A stretch of 64,000 bases of DNA from Aeromicrobium choanae (lineage in GTDB: Bacteria > Actinomycetota > Actinomycetes > Propionibacteriales > Nocardioidaceae): assembly GCF_900167475.1 (NCBI RefSeq), contig NZ_LT796768.1, forward strand, positions 3,286,001 to 3,350,000, written 5' to 3'. Of the stretch, positions 25,678-31,777 are shown piece by piece; the first letter of the stretch is position 1; each line of letters opens with the position of its first letter. Position numbers and translations under genes: made by a program. The notes under the pieces are model-generated. The model worked only from the letters and a program-made list of their open reading frames with translations. It searched no databases and was not told the DNA's origin.

Positions 25678-25935
25678 TCAGCTGGCGGGCTTGAGCCGTG
25701 CCGCGGGCAGCCACCCGGTGTGGACGACCCCGTCTGGTGAGGCCCACGTGCACAGCGCCTCCCACCCCTTCACCACCGGACGCCACTCCACGAGCACCCC
25801 GGGGTACACCGCCGGAGCGTGCTGGACGGTGGACAGATTGACCCACACGTGCTGGGGCCGGATGCGCGGCGGGGGAGTCACGGCCGGAGGGTCCAGCGCC
25901 GACAGGCGCTCGCCGTACCTCCGGTTGTGGCCCAT
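25678..25935 (-). CDS. Conserved hypothetical protein, 85 residues
   Basis: A small soluble protein with no membrane segment or cysteine-rich motif (one Cys only). It begins MGHNRRYGERLSALDPP and has a tryptophan-rich core (HVWVNLSTV, VEWRPVVKGWEALCTWASPDGVVHTGWLPAARL) that looks like a compact beta-barrel of SH3 type; this is inference. TAGAGT lies six bases before the ATG, which supports the start and a leaderless message. No family name is recognised. Confidence 0.65.
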   Translation of the reverse strand: MGHNRRYGERLSALDPPAVTPPPRIRPQHVWVNLSTVQHAPAVYPGVLVEWRPVVKGWEALCTWASPDGVVHTGWLPAARLKPAS

Positions 25936-25941
25936 GGGACC

Positions 25942-25947
25942 ACTCTA
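25942..25947 (-). promoter_or_regulatory. -10 box of the 85-residue protein gene, predicted leaderless
   Basis: TAGAGT on the minus strand ends six bases before ATG 25935. Confidence 0.5.
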
Positions 25948-25983
25948 GAACGCGTGTTCGACGTACGGCGTGTTTGGTCTGGA

Positions 25984-26802
25984 TCAGCGGTCGATGTGAC
26001 GGGCCCAGGCAAAGCAGAAGAGTCCGAACGCCGCGAACCCGACGCCGACGAGGGCGATCGCAACGGGCCCGAGTGGCTGGTCCAGCACCGCGAGGAGTGC
26101 CTCGTCGATGCCGCCGGACTTGTCCGGCTCGTGGGTGATCGCCGCGTAGCCGAAGAGCGCGGCAACGCCCAGGACCGCGACACCCTTGGCGACGTACCCG
26201 ATCTTGCCCAGCCAGACGTAGGCCGAGCCGACGCGCCCGCTGGCACCGCCGGCCTCGATGTCCTTGAGGAAGCGCTCGGTCAGACCCTTGAAGATGAGGT
26301 AGGCCCCGACGGCGGCGATCCCGAGAGCGACCAGTCCCACGAGCGCCTGACCGAGGGGGAGGTCCATGAGCTTCGCGCTGAACGACGCCGTGCCGTCCTT
26401 CTTGGAGGAGCTGGATCCGGTGACGACCTTGAAGGCCGTGGCGGCGATCGCGACGTAGAGGACGACCTTGCCGAGACTGGTCAGGCGTTTGCGCAGCCGC
26501 GTGGCACCGTCGTCGCTGCGGTGACCGACGGCGGCCTCGATGGCCTGCCACACCGCGAGGAGGACCATGCCGATGCCGACGGCCCACACGATCGGCTCAC
26601 CGAACGGCTGCTGGGCGAGCTCACGCACCGCACCGGTGCTGTCGGCCTTGTTCTCCCGGTCGCCGAACGCGAGCTGCAGGGTGAGCCAGCCCATCATCAG
26701 GTGGACCACGCCGAACGCGACCAGGCCGGCACGTGCCACGTAGTCCAGCGCGGGATGGTCGTCCACCGCGCGCGCGGCGGACTTAGCAGATCGGGGGGCC
26801 AT
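25984..26802 (-). CDS. DUF1206 integral membrane protein
   Basis: 272 residues with six membrane helices forming three DUF1206 repeats, each with a Gly-rich first helix: YVARAGLVAFGVVHLMMGWL, LGKVVLYVAIAATAFKV and IGYVAKGVAVLGVAALFGYAA. The matching second helices carry the PxGxxxxxxVGxG pattern (PFGEPIVWAVGIGMVLLAVW, PLGQALVGLVALGIAAVGAY, PLGPVAIALVGVGFAAFGLF). The family is common in actinobacteria and cyanobacteria and has no known function. TAGGCT lies six bases before the ATG. It is a single gene. Confidence 0.85.
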   Translation of the reverse strand: MAPRSAKSAARAVDDHPALDYVARAGLVAFGVVHLMMGWLTLQLAFGDRENKADSTGAVRELAQQPFGEPIVWAVGIGMVLLAVWQAIEAAVGHRSDDGATRLRKRLTSLGKVVLYVAIAATAFKVVTGSSSSKKDGTASFSAKLMDLPLGQALVGLVALGIAAVGAYLIFKGLTERFLKDIEAGGASGRVGSAYVWLGKIGYVAKGVAVLGVAALFGYAAITHEPDKSGGIDEALLAVLDQPLGPVAIALVGVGFAAFGLFCFAWARHIDR

Positions 26803-26808
26803 GAAACG

Positions 26809-26814
26809 AGCCTA
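26809..26814 (-). promoter_or_regulatory. -10 box of the DUF1206 gene, predicted leaderless
   Basis: TAGGCT on the minus strand ends six bases before ATG 26802. Confidence 0.6.
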
Positions 26815-26858
26815 GGGTGTCCGAGGCGGCCCGGCCCGTCCACGTCCGCTGGGCCCGT

Positions 26859-27428
26859 TCAACCGCCCAGGATCCGGCGCGCCAAGGTCTCGACGAGCGC
26901 GTCGACGTCCGCACTGTCGTCGAGCGGGACGGTCAGTCGGTCGAACACCAAGCCGTCGATCGCGTAGTGGAACAGCGTGATGTCCGAGGCGTCACCAGGC
27001 AAGCCCATGGACGTGTTGAACTCCACGTCGGCCGCCAGCCCGTTGCGGCGCCAACTCGCAAGGGCATCGGCGACGTGAGGGCGGCGCGTGGCCTCCAGGC
27101 GCAGCTCGAACAGCGCGATCATGACGTCGGACTCCGCGGTGAGCCGGTAGACGATGTCCTTCAGGTAGTCCGTGAACAGATCGATGCCCGGAGTGCGCGC
27201 AGCGAGTGCGGCGTGGATGTCGGGGTCGGGGGAGAGGCGCTCCCCGATGCGGACGAGGATCGCGTCGATGATGTCGTCGCGCGAGGCGAAGTAGTTCGAG
27301 GCCGTGCCCTTCGGCACCTTGGCCTCGAGGTCGATGGCGCGGTGCGTCAGCCCCCGCGAACCCTGCTGGGCGAGGACGCTGACAGCGGCGTCGGAGAGGA
27401 GGGTGCGGCGCTCGAGATTGCGGACCAT
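26859..27428 (-). CDS. TetR-family repressor
   Basis: 189 residues. The N-terminal TetR helix-turn-helix is RRTLLSDAAVSVLAQQGSRGLTHRAIDLEAKVPKGTASNYFASRDDIIDAIL; the rest is an all-helical ligand domain. It stands divergent to a dihydrofolate-reductase-family gene 75 bases away, and a perfect palindrome lies between them, so it probably represses itself and that gene. The ATG at 27428 is six bases after a TACCCT box. The ligand is unknown. Confidence 0.85.
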   Translation of the reverse strand: MVRNLERRTLLSDAAVSVLAQQGSRGLTHRAIDLEAKVPKGTASNYFASRDDIIDAILVRIGERLSPDPDIHAALAARTPGIDLFTDYLKDIVYRLTAESDVMIALFELRLEATRRPHVADALASWRRNGLAADVEFNTSMGLPGDASDITLFHYAIDGLVFDRLTVPLDDSADVDALVETLARRILGG

Positions 27429-27434
27429 GGCCTC

Positions 27435-27440
27435 AGGGTA
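27435..27440 (-). promoter_or_regulatory. -10 box of the tetR gene, predicted leaderless
   Basis: TACCCT on the minus strand ends six bases before ATG 27428. Confidence 0.5.
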
Positions 27441-27445
27441 TCGGC

Positions 27446-27465
27446 ACCACGACGTCTGTCGTGGT
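27446..27465. promoter_or_regulatory. TetR operator palindrome
   Basis: ACCACGAC (27446-27453) and GTCGTGGT (27458-27465) are perfect arms around GTCT. The site lies in the -35 region of both divergent promoters. A second 10-bp palindrome, TGTTCGAACA, follows at 27467-27476. Confidence 0.7.
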
Positions 27466-27470
27466 ATGTT
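27465..27470 (+). promoter_or_regulatory. -10 box of the reductase-family gene
   Basis: TATGTT overlaps the edge of the TetR operator, so bound repressor would block it. The predicted leader is about 27 bases. Confidence 0.5.
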
Positions 27471-27503
27471 CGAACAACAACATCTGTAGTGAATGGAGAG
27501 ATG

Positions 27504-28106
27504 ATGCGCGAACTCGTCTACTACGTCGCCGTCTCGATCGACGGCTTCATCGCCGAACCCGACGGCACGTTCGACGCATTCCCCGTCACGGGCGACCACG
27601 CCGCCGTCCTCACGAGCGACTTCGCGGACGCCGTCCCGACGCAGTTCCTGGAGATGCTCGGAGTCGCCCCGCCGCGCAGCCGGTTCGACACGGTGATCCA
27701 GGGGAGCAGGAGCTACCGGATCGCGCTCGACGAGGGCAACGAGCATCCGTACGCCCACCTGCGCGAGTACGTGGCGACCCGCTCCGGGGCCACGCCGCCG
27801 GACGGTGTCACCTACACGGCCGACCCGCTGGCGACGATCCGGGATCTGAAGCAGGAGGACGGCCTGGGCATCTACCTGTGCGGTGGCGGCGTGCTCGCCG
27901 GCTCGCTGCTGTCCGAGATCGATCAACTGGTGCTCAAGCGCTATCCCATCGTCCTCGGCGACGGCATCCGCATGTTCGCCGGCGCCGACCCGACGGTCGC
28001 ACCGTTCAACCTCGTCAGCACGCGACGGTTCGAGTCCGGTCTGGTGATCGAGGAGTACCGCAGACCAGATGAGGGGAGCCCCTTTCGCGGCCCGTCCCGT
28101 GCGTAA
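27504..28106 (+). CDS. Dihydrofolate-reductase-family (RibD C-terminal-like) protein
   Basis: 200 residues of DHFR/RibD reductase fold: RELVYYVAVSIDGFIAEPDGTFDAFP at the start, an IQGSRSYRIAL segment, YLCGGGVLAGSLL (the dinucleotide-binding glycine-rich loop), and KRYPIVLGDGIRMFAG near the end. Such YwjB/YyaP-like proteins bind NADPH but their substrates are unknown. ATG 27504 has GGAG five bases before it; ATG 27501 is too close to that site. The gene is divergent from tetR and probably repressed by it. Confidence 0.82.
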   Translation: MRELVYYVAVSIDGFIAEPDGTFDAFPVTGDHAAVLTSDFADAVPTQFLEMLGVAPPRSRFDTVIQGSRSYRIALDEGNEHPYAHLREYVATRSGATPPDGVTYTADPLATIRDLKQEDGLGIYLCGGGVLAGSLLSEIDQLVLKRYPIVLGDGIRMFAGADPTVAPFNLVSTRRFESGLVIEEYRRPDEGSPFRGPSRA

Positions 28107-28111
28107 CTGAC

Positions 28112-28125
28112 ATAATGTGCATTAT
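28112..28125. repeat. AT-rich palindrome in a convergent gap
   Basis: ATAATG (28112-28117) and CATTAT (28120-28125) form a perfect inverted repeat around TG, within the 52-base gap between two convergent genes. Each strand also shows a -10-like (C/G)ATAAT. Too AT-rich and tight-looped for a normal terminator. Confidence 0.5.
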
Positions 28126-28158
28126 CGGACAACCGTGGACACCGCGGGAAGGGGCCCC

Positions 28159-28707
28159 TCAGGCGCTCACCTCGAAGATCGTCTCCAGCCCGTCGACGTC
28201 GTCCCACTGCTCGCCGACCTCGCGAAAGCCGTACTGATCGAGCAGCGCGCGGGACGCCAGGTTGTCGGGACTGACGGTCGCGCGGACGACGTCGACCCGC
28301 GGATCGGCGCGTGCGATCGCGAGCAGCACCTGCAGGGCCGACCGCGCATAGCCGCGCCGGCGCCGGTCCGGGTCGATCCGGTAGCCGATCTCGACCATGC
28401 CGCGGCGGTCCGGCGCTCCGTGAAAGCCGGCCACGCCGACGACGTCACCTGAAGGTCCGTCGACGATCAGGCGGGTGACCCACTCGTGGTCGTCGGGACT
28501 CGCCACGAGTTGCTCGCTGCGTATCTGCCAGAGCCAGAGACAATCGGGTCCGACGACGTACCGACCGAGCTCCACGTCGGTGAGACGCTCGGCCGTCTCG
28601 CTGTCACCGCGGGCGAGCGCGTCCAGCACCGGCAACGGGATCCGTACGAGGCTCACGTCCTGCGGCCAGGCCGCCGAGTCCGTCCATGGCGCCTCGGTGC
28701 GTGTCAC
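28159..28707 (-). CDS. GNAT acetyltransferase (RimJ/RimL-like)
   Basis: 182 residues. The acetyl-CoA-binding motif A is MVEIGYRIDPDRRRRGYARSALQVLL with the RRRGYA pyrophosphate loop; motif B follows as VVRATVSPDNLASRALLDQYGFREVG. It resembles RimJ/RimL-type N-acetyltransferases acting on amines or protein N-termini; the substrate is unknown. GTG 28707 follows the stop of the upstream VOC gene by seven bases, and GAGGGA overlapping that stop is the ribosome site, so the two genes form an operon. Confidence 0.82.
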   Translation of the reverse strand: MTRTEAPWTDSAAWPQDVSLVRIPLPVLDALARGDSETAERLTDVELGRYVVGPDCLWLWQIRSEQLVASPDDHEWVTRLIVDGPSGDVVGVAGFHGAPDRRGMVEIGYRIDPDRRRRGYARSALQVLLAIARADPRVDVVRATVSPDNLASRALLDQYGFREVGEQWDDVDGLETIFEVSA

Positions 28708-28714
28708 GTCCCGG

Positions 28715-29119
28715 TCATCCCTCGCCGGACGAAGCTGACCACAGGTGGCCGTCCGGGTCGGCGAACGTTCCGGCGTAGCCCCAGGGCAGCTGGGCGGCCT
28801 CGGTGACGATCTCGGCACCGGCGGACCGCGCCCGCTCCATCAGCGCGTCGACCTCGGCCTCCGACGGCACGGCCAGCGTGAACACCGTCTCGTGCTGACC
28901 GGCAGGCGCCACGGGACGACCACCGATCGCCCACCCGAATCCCCCGGTCGGCACGAGCATCACGCTCACCGTGTCCGACAGCGCGAACTGCAGCGGCTCG
29001 GGAACTCCGTCGTCGGCCGGCTCGCCCGACGCCTCGAATCCGAGGACGTCGCGGTAGAAGTCGCGGGATGTGGGGCGGTCGGCGATCGGCAGCCCGATGA
29101 CGATGCTCTGCGGAGTCAT
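28715..29119 (-). CDS. VOC-family (glyoxalase/dioxygenase fold) protein
   Basis: 134 residues forming one vicinal-oxygen-chelate domain with two beta-alpha-beta units: SIVIGLPIADRPTSRDFYRDVLGFEAS and HETVFTLAVPSEAEVDALMERARSAGAEIV, ending FADPDGHLWSASS. Metal-site residues are not clear, so enzyme or ligand-binding roles are both possible. The ATG at 29119 faces the divergent two-domain VOC gene with only 19 bases between start codons. The GNAT gene follows in the same operon. Confidence 0.82.
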   Translation of the reverse strand: MTPQSIVIGLPIADRPTSRDFYRDVLGFEASGEPADDGVPEPLQFALSDTVSVMLVPTGGFGWAIGGRPVAPAGQHETVFTLAVPSEAEVDALMERARSAGAEIVTEAAQLPWGYAGTFADPDGHLWSASSGEG

Positions 29120-29125
29120 GAGGTC

Positions 29126-29131
29126 TAGCGT
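29126..29131 (+). promoter_or_regulatory. -10 box of the two-domain VOC gene
   Basis: TAGCGT ends seven bases before ATG 29139, so the message is leaderless or nearly so. Confidence 0.5.
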
Positions 29132-29138
29132 GGCACTC

Positions 29139-29876
29139 ATGAGCAGTCGACTGGAAGCCCTCGTCATCGACGCCAACGAGCCGGCGCGGCTCGCCACCTT
29201 CTGGGGACGCGTCCTGGGACGCGAAGTCGTCGACACCCACGACGAGGGCGTCCTCACGCTGCCGTCCCCCGACGCGCTCGGGTTCGCGATCGACATCCAG
29301 CCCACGCGCCACGCCAAGACGCTGCCCAACCGCATGCACTTCGACCTCACCAGTGCGTCCTTCGACGACCAGGAGGCGATCGTCGCGCGTGCCTTGGAGC
29401 TCGGCGCCCGCCACCTCGACATCGGGCAGGGCGCCGACGCCGAGCACGTCGTCCTGGAGGATCCGGAGCGCAACGAGTTCTGCGTCATCGAGCCGGGCAA
29501 CAGGTTCCTCGCGGGCTGCGGCACGATCGGCGCCCTGTCCTGCGACGGCACCCGCGAGGTCGGCCTGTTCTGGAAGGCGGCACTCGACTGGCTGCTCGTC
29601 TGGGACGAGGACGACGAGACGGCGATCCAGTCACCGCACGGCGGCACCAAGATCTCGTGGGGCGGTCCCCCGCTCCTGGAGAAGCCGCCGAAGAACCGCT
29701 GGCACTTCGACCTGCGTCCCACCGGCGACCAGCAGGCCGAGGTCGGGCGCCTCGAGCGGCTCGGCGCGACCCGCACCGACATCGGCCAGGGCACGGTGGA
29801 CTGGGTCGTCATGCGCGACCCCGACGACAACGAGTTCTGCGTCCTGTCCTCCCCCGACTCAGCCGGACGCGGGTGA
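29139..29876 (+). CDS. Two-domain VOC-family protein (glyoxalase-like)
   Basis: 245 residues made of two glyoxalase-like domains (about 5-118 and 125-240). Each has a PxRLATFWGRVLG or REVGLFWKAALDW start, an N/K-R-(M/W)HFDL strand (NRMHFDLTS and NRWHFDLRP) and a D(P)xxNEFCV end (LEDPERNEFCVIEP and RDPDDNEFCVLSS). Histidine and glutamate in HFDL and NEFC are usual metal positions, but an enzyme activity cannot be assigned. It is divergent from the single-domain VOC gene. The last 18 bases overlap the convergent hydrolase gene. Confidence 0.83.
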   Translation: MSSRLEALVIDANEPARLATFWGRVLGREVVDTHDEGVLTLPSPDALGFAIDIQPTRHAKTLPNRMHFDLTSASFDDQEAIVARALELGARHLDIGQGADAEHVVLEDPERNEFCVIEPGNRFLAGCGTIGALSCDGTREVGLFWKAALDWLLVWDEDDETAIQSPHGGTKISWGGPPLLEKPPKNRWHFDLRPTGDQQAEVGRLERLGATRTDIGQGTVDWVVMRDPDDNEFCVLSSPDSAGRG

Positions 29877-30716
29877 GGTCGTGGCGATGAACCGGGCCAG
29901 GACGTCGGCGAAGCGGTCGGGGTCGTCGAGGTGCGGGAAGTGCCCCGCCCCCTCGAACAGCTCGACCTGACAGCCCGGCACCGACTCCTGGGCCTTGATC
30001 GCGTGCCAGGCCGGGATCATCCGGTCCCTGGTCCCCCAGACCAGCAGCACCGGGATCGGACCCACGTCGCCGAGGTGGTCGTGCGCGCTGACCGTCTGGC
30101 CGCCGGGGTCGATCACCGCTCTGGTGGTCGCCAGGAACGCCTTGCGGCTCTCCCGGTCGCCCAACGAGGTGAAGCCACGCCAGATCGCACCGACGTCGGC
30201 ACCCGGCTTCCAGCCGATCCTGGCCGCCGTGCGTCCGGCGGTCTCCACCCGGCCGAGCACCCATCCGGAGGCGACGACGCTCAGCACCTGCTCGGCGCCC
30301 GGCAGGGTCGCGGCGCGCAGCAACGGGCTCACCTCGCGACCCAGCCCGCCGCTGGCCACCAGGACGAGACGCTCGACCCGCTCGGGGAACAGGTAGTAGA
30401 ACTGCATCGCGATGCCACCGCCGAGCGAGTGGCCCACCACCGTGACGGTGTCGACGCCGAGCCGGTCGAGCAGGTCACGCAGGGTCGCCGCGTGCGAGCT
30501 CAGGGAGTAGTCCCCCATCGGCTTCGCCGACGCGCCGTGCCCGAAGAGGTCCGGGACGATCACCCGCTGGGTGTCGTCCATCCGGTCCACGAGGTGCTTC
30601 CAGTTGTGCTGGGAGCCGAGGATCCCGTGGACGAACAGGACCACCGGCCCGTCTCCACGGTCGAGGAACGAGAGCTCGTGACCGTGCAGGACCATCGTCT
30701 GCGCTGAGCTGGACAC
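29859..30716 (-). CDS. Alpha/beta-fold hydrolase
   Basis: 285 residues. Family landmarks are VVLFVHGILGSQHNW (oxyanion region), the nucleophile elbow GHSLGGGIAMQ, a VLLVWGTRDRMIP loop carrying the acid, and GAGHFPHLDDPDRF with the catalytic His. This is a soluble esterase, epoxide-hydrolase-like or haloperoxidase-like enzyme; the substrate is unknown. The GTG start has AGGAGG seven bases upstream. It is transcribed from the gap after the P-loop/GNAT gene and ends 18 bases inside the VOC gene on the opposite strand. Confidence 0.85.
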   Translation of the reverse strand: MSSSAQTMVLHGHELSFLDRGDGPVVLFVHGILGSQHNWKHLVDRMDDTQRVIVPDLFGHGASAKPMGDYSLSSHAATLRDLLDRLGVDTVTVVGHSLGGGIAMQFYYLFPERVERLVLVASGGLGREVSPLLRAATLPGAEQVLSVVASGWVLGRVETAGRTAARIGWKPGADVGAIWRGFTSLGDRESRKAFLATTRAVIDPGGQTVSAHDHLGDVGPIPVLLVWGTRDRMIPAWHAIKAQESVPGCQVELFEGAGHFPHLDDPDRFADVLARFIATTSPASG

Positions 30717-30743
30717 GTGCAGCCTCCTGAGCCTGGTCGGGTG

Positions 30744-31655
30744 TTACTCCACGGTAGCCCCGGCGGCGGCCTCCTGCGGGCCGACCGGCTTGACCCACCG
30801 GCTCCACTCCCCCTGCGGTGCGTACCCCGCAGCGCGCCAGACCGCGGCTCCCGCCTCGTTCCCGTCCAGGACCATCGCGTCGAGACGGGTCGCACCCAGG
30901 TCGACCAGTCGATGCTCGGCGTGCCGCATCAGCCGGCGCGCGATGCCGCGGCCACGCGCCTCGGGCCCGACCGCCAGCCGGTAGAGATGGGCCCGCCAGC
31001 CGTCCCAGCCCGCGATCACCGTGCCCACGATCCGGTCGTCGAGCTCGGCCACGATGACGGCCGCCGGATCGCGCACGAGCAGCCGCTGCACCGCGGCCTC
31101 GGAGTCCTGCGGCCTCGACGCGTTCTCGGCCGAACCTGACCAGAACTCCAGCAGCTCGTCCACGTCGGCGAGGCATGCGTGGCGCAGCGCGAGGTCGCCG
31201 TCGACGACCTGCAGCGGATGCTCGGCGAACGTCGGGGCTTCGAAGCCCTCCACGTGGGCCCTCACGGCCTCGTCGGTGAGCCGGTAGTCGTCCGGCCCGG
31301 TGTTGCGTCGCTGACGGACGCGCTCCACCGCGGTCGACATGTCGACCGGGAGGTGGACGGTGCCGGCCACGATCCCGAGGTTGGCGACGAGCTCGCGGTA
31401 GGCGTCGCGCAGCTCGCGGGTGGAGAACGAGAGGTCGACCACGACGTCACGGCCCGCGGCGACGGCCTCGACGAGGCGGACCCGGAGCTCGTCCTCGATC
31501 TCGCCCAGGATCTCGGGCGGCGCTGGAAGCGACCTGACGCCGCGACGCCACGTCTCGACGTCGAATGACAGCCGGATCCAGCCGTCGTCCTCGAGGCGGC
31601 GGGCGTACGTGGACTTGCCGGACCCGGCCGCACCGCACAGCAGGATCACGGTCAC
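30744..31655 (-). CDS. P-loop kinase-like domain fused to GNAT acetyltransferase
   Basis: 303 residues with two catalytic domains. Residues 1-165 are an AAA_33/zeta-toxin-like P-loop kinase or phosphotransferase fold: VTVILLCGAAGSGKST (Walker A 8-16), LSFDVETW, a DVVVDLSFSTRELRDAYRELV Walker-B-like segment and VRQRRNTGPDDYRLTDEAV as lid. Residues 170-295 are a GNAT domain with RLAVGPEARGRGIARRLMRHAE and DAMVLDGNEAGAAVWRAAGYAPQGEWSRWVKP. The combination suggests a resistance or small-molecule modifying enzyme that both phosphorylates and acetylates, but this is inference. GTG 31655 is chosen because it directly starts the P-loop strand. Confidence 0.8.
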   Translation of the reverse strand: MTVILLCGAAGSGKSTYARRLEDDGWIRLSFDVETWRRGVRSLPAPPEILGEIEDELRVRLVEAVAAGRDVVVDLSFSTRELRDAYRELVANLGIVAGTVHLPVDMSTAVERVRQRRNTGPDDYRLTDEAVRAHVEGFEAPTFAEHPLQVVDGDLALRHACLADVDELLEFWSGSAENASRPQDSEAAVQRLLVRDPAAVIVAELDDRIVGTVIAGWDGWRAHLYRLAVGPEARGRGIARRLMRHAEHRLVDLGATRLDAMVLDGNEAGAAVWRAAGYAPQGEWSRWVKPVGPQEAAAGATVE

Positions 31656-31688
31656 GAGCGTCGGTCCTGTCTGCCGGATGCATGACGA

Positions 31689-31712
31689 AGGGAAGGGCGT
31701 TCGCCCTTCCCT
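31689..31712. promoter_or_regulatory. Perfect 11-bp inverted repeat in a divergent promoter region
   Basis: AGGGAAGGGCG (31689-31699) and CGCCCTTCCCT (31702-31712) are exact arms around TT. It lies upstream of both divergent genes, so an operator, or an attenuator in either leader, is more likely than a gene-end terminator. Confidence 0.55.
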
Positions 31713-31732
31713 CTCCAACGTATATCGCGGAT

Positions 31733-31753
31733 GGGGGCTTGCCACAAGCCCCC
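31733..31753. promoter_or_regulatory. Rifamycin-associated element (RAE)-like inverted repeat
   Basis: GGGGGCTTG (31733-31741), CCA, CAAGCCCCC (31745-31753). This closely matches the actinobacterial RAE, recalled as GGGGCTTGCGGCAAGGCCC, which mediates rifamycin-induced expression of resistance genes. It ends 10 bases before the predicted -10 box of the HelR-type gene. Confidence 0.8.
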
Positions 31754-31763
31754 CGACAGGGTC

Positions 31764-31769
31764 CAGAAT
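31764..31769 (+). promoter_or_regulatory. -10 box of the helR-like gene
   Basis: CAGAAT eight bases before ATG 31778; the RAE sits where the -35 region would be. Confidence 0.45.
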
Positions 31770-31777
31770 CGTCGGTC

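Noticed and set aside
31565-31777. A longer N-terminus for the HelR-like protein
   Set aside because: The extra codons would cover both palindromes and the -10 box and show no homology.
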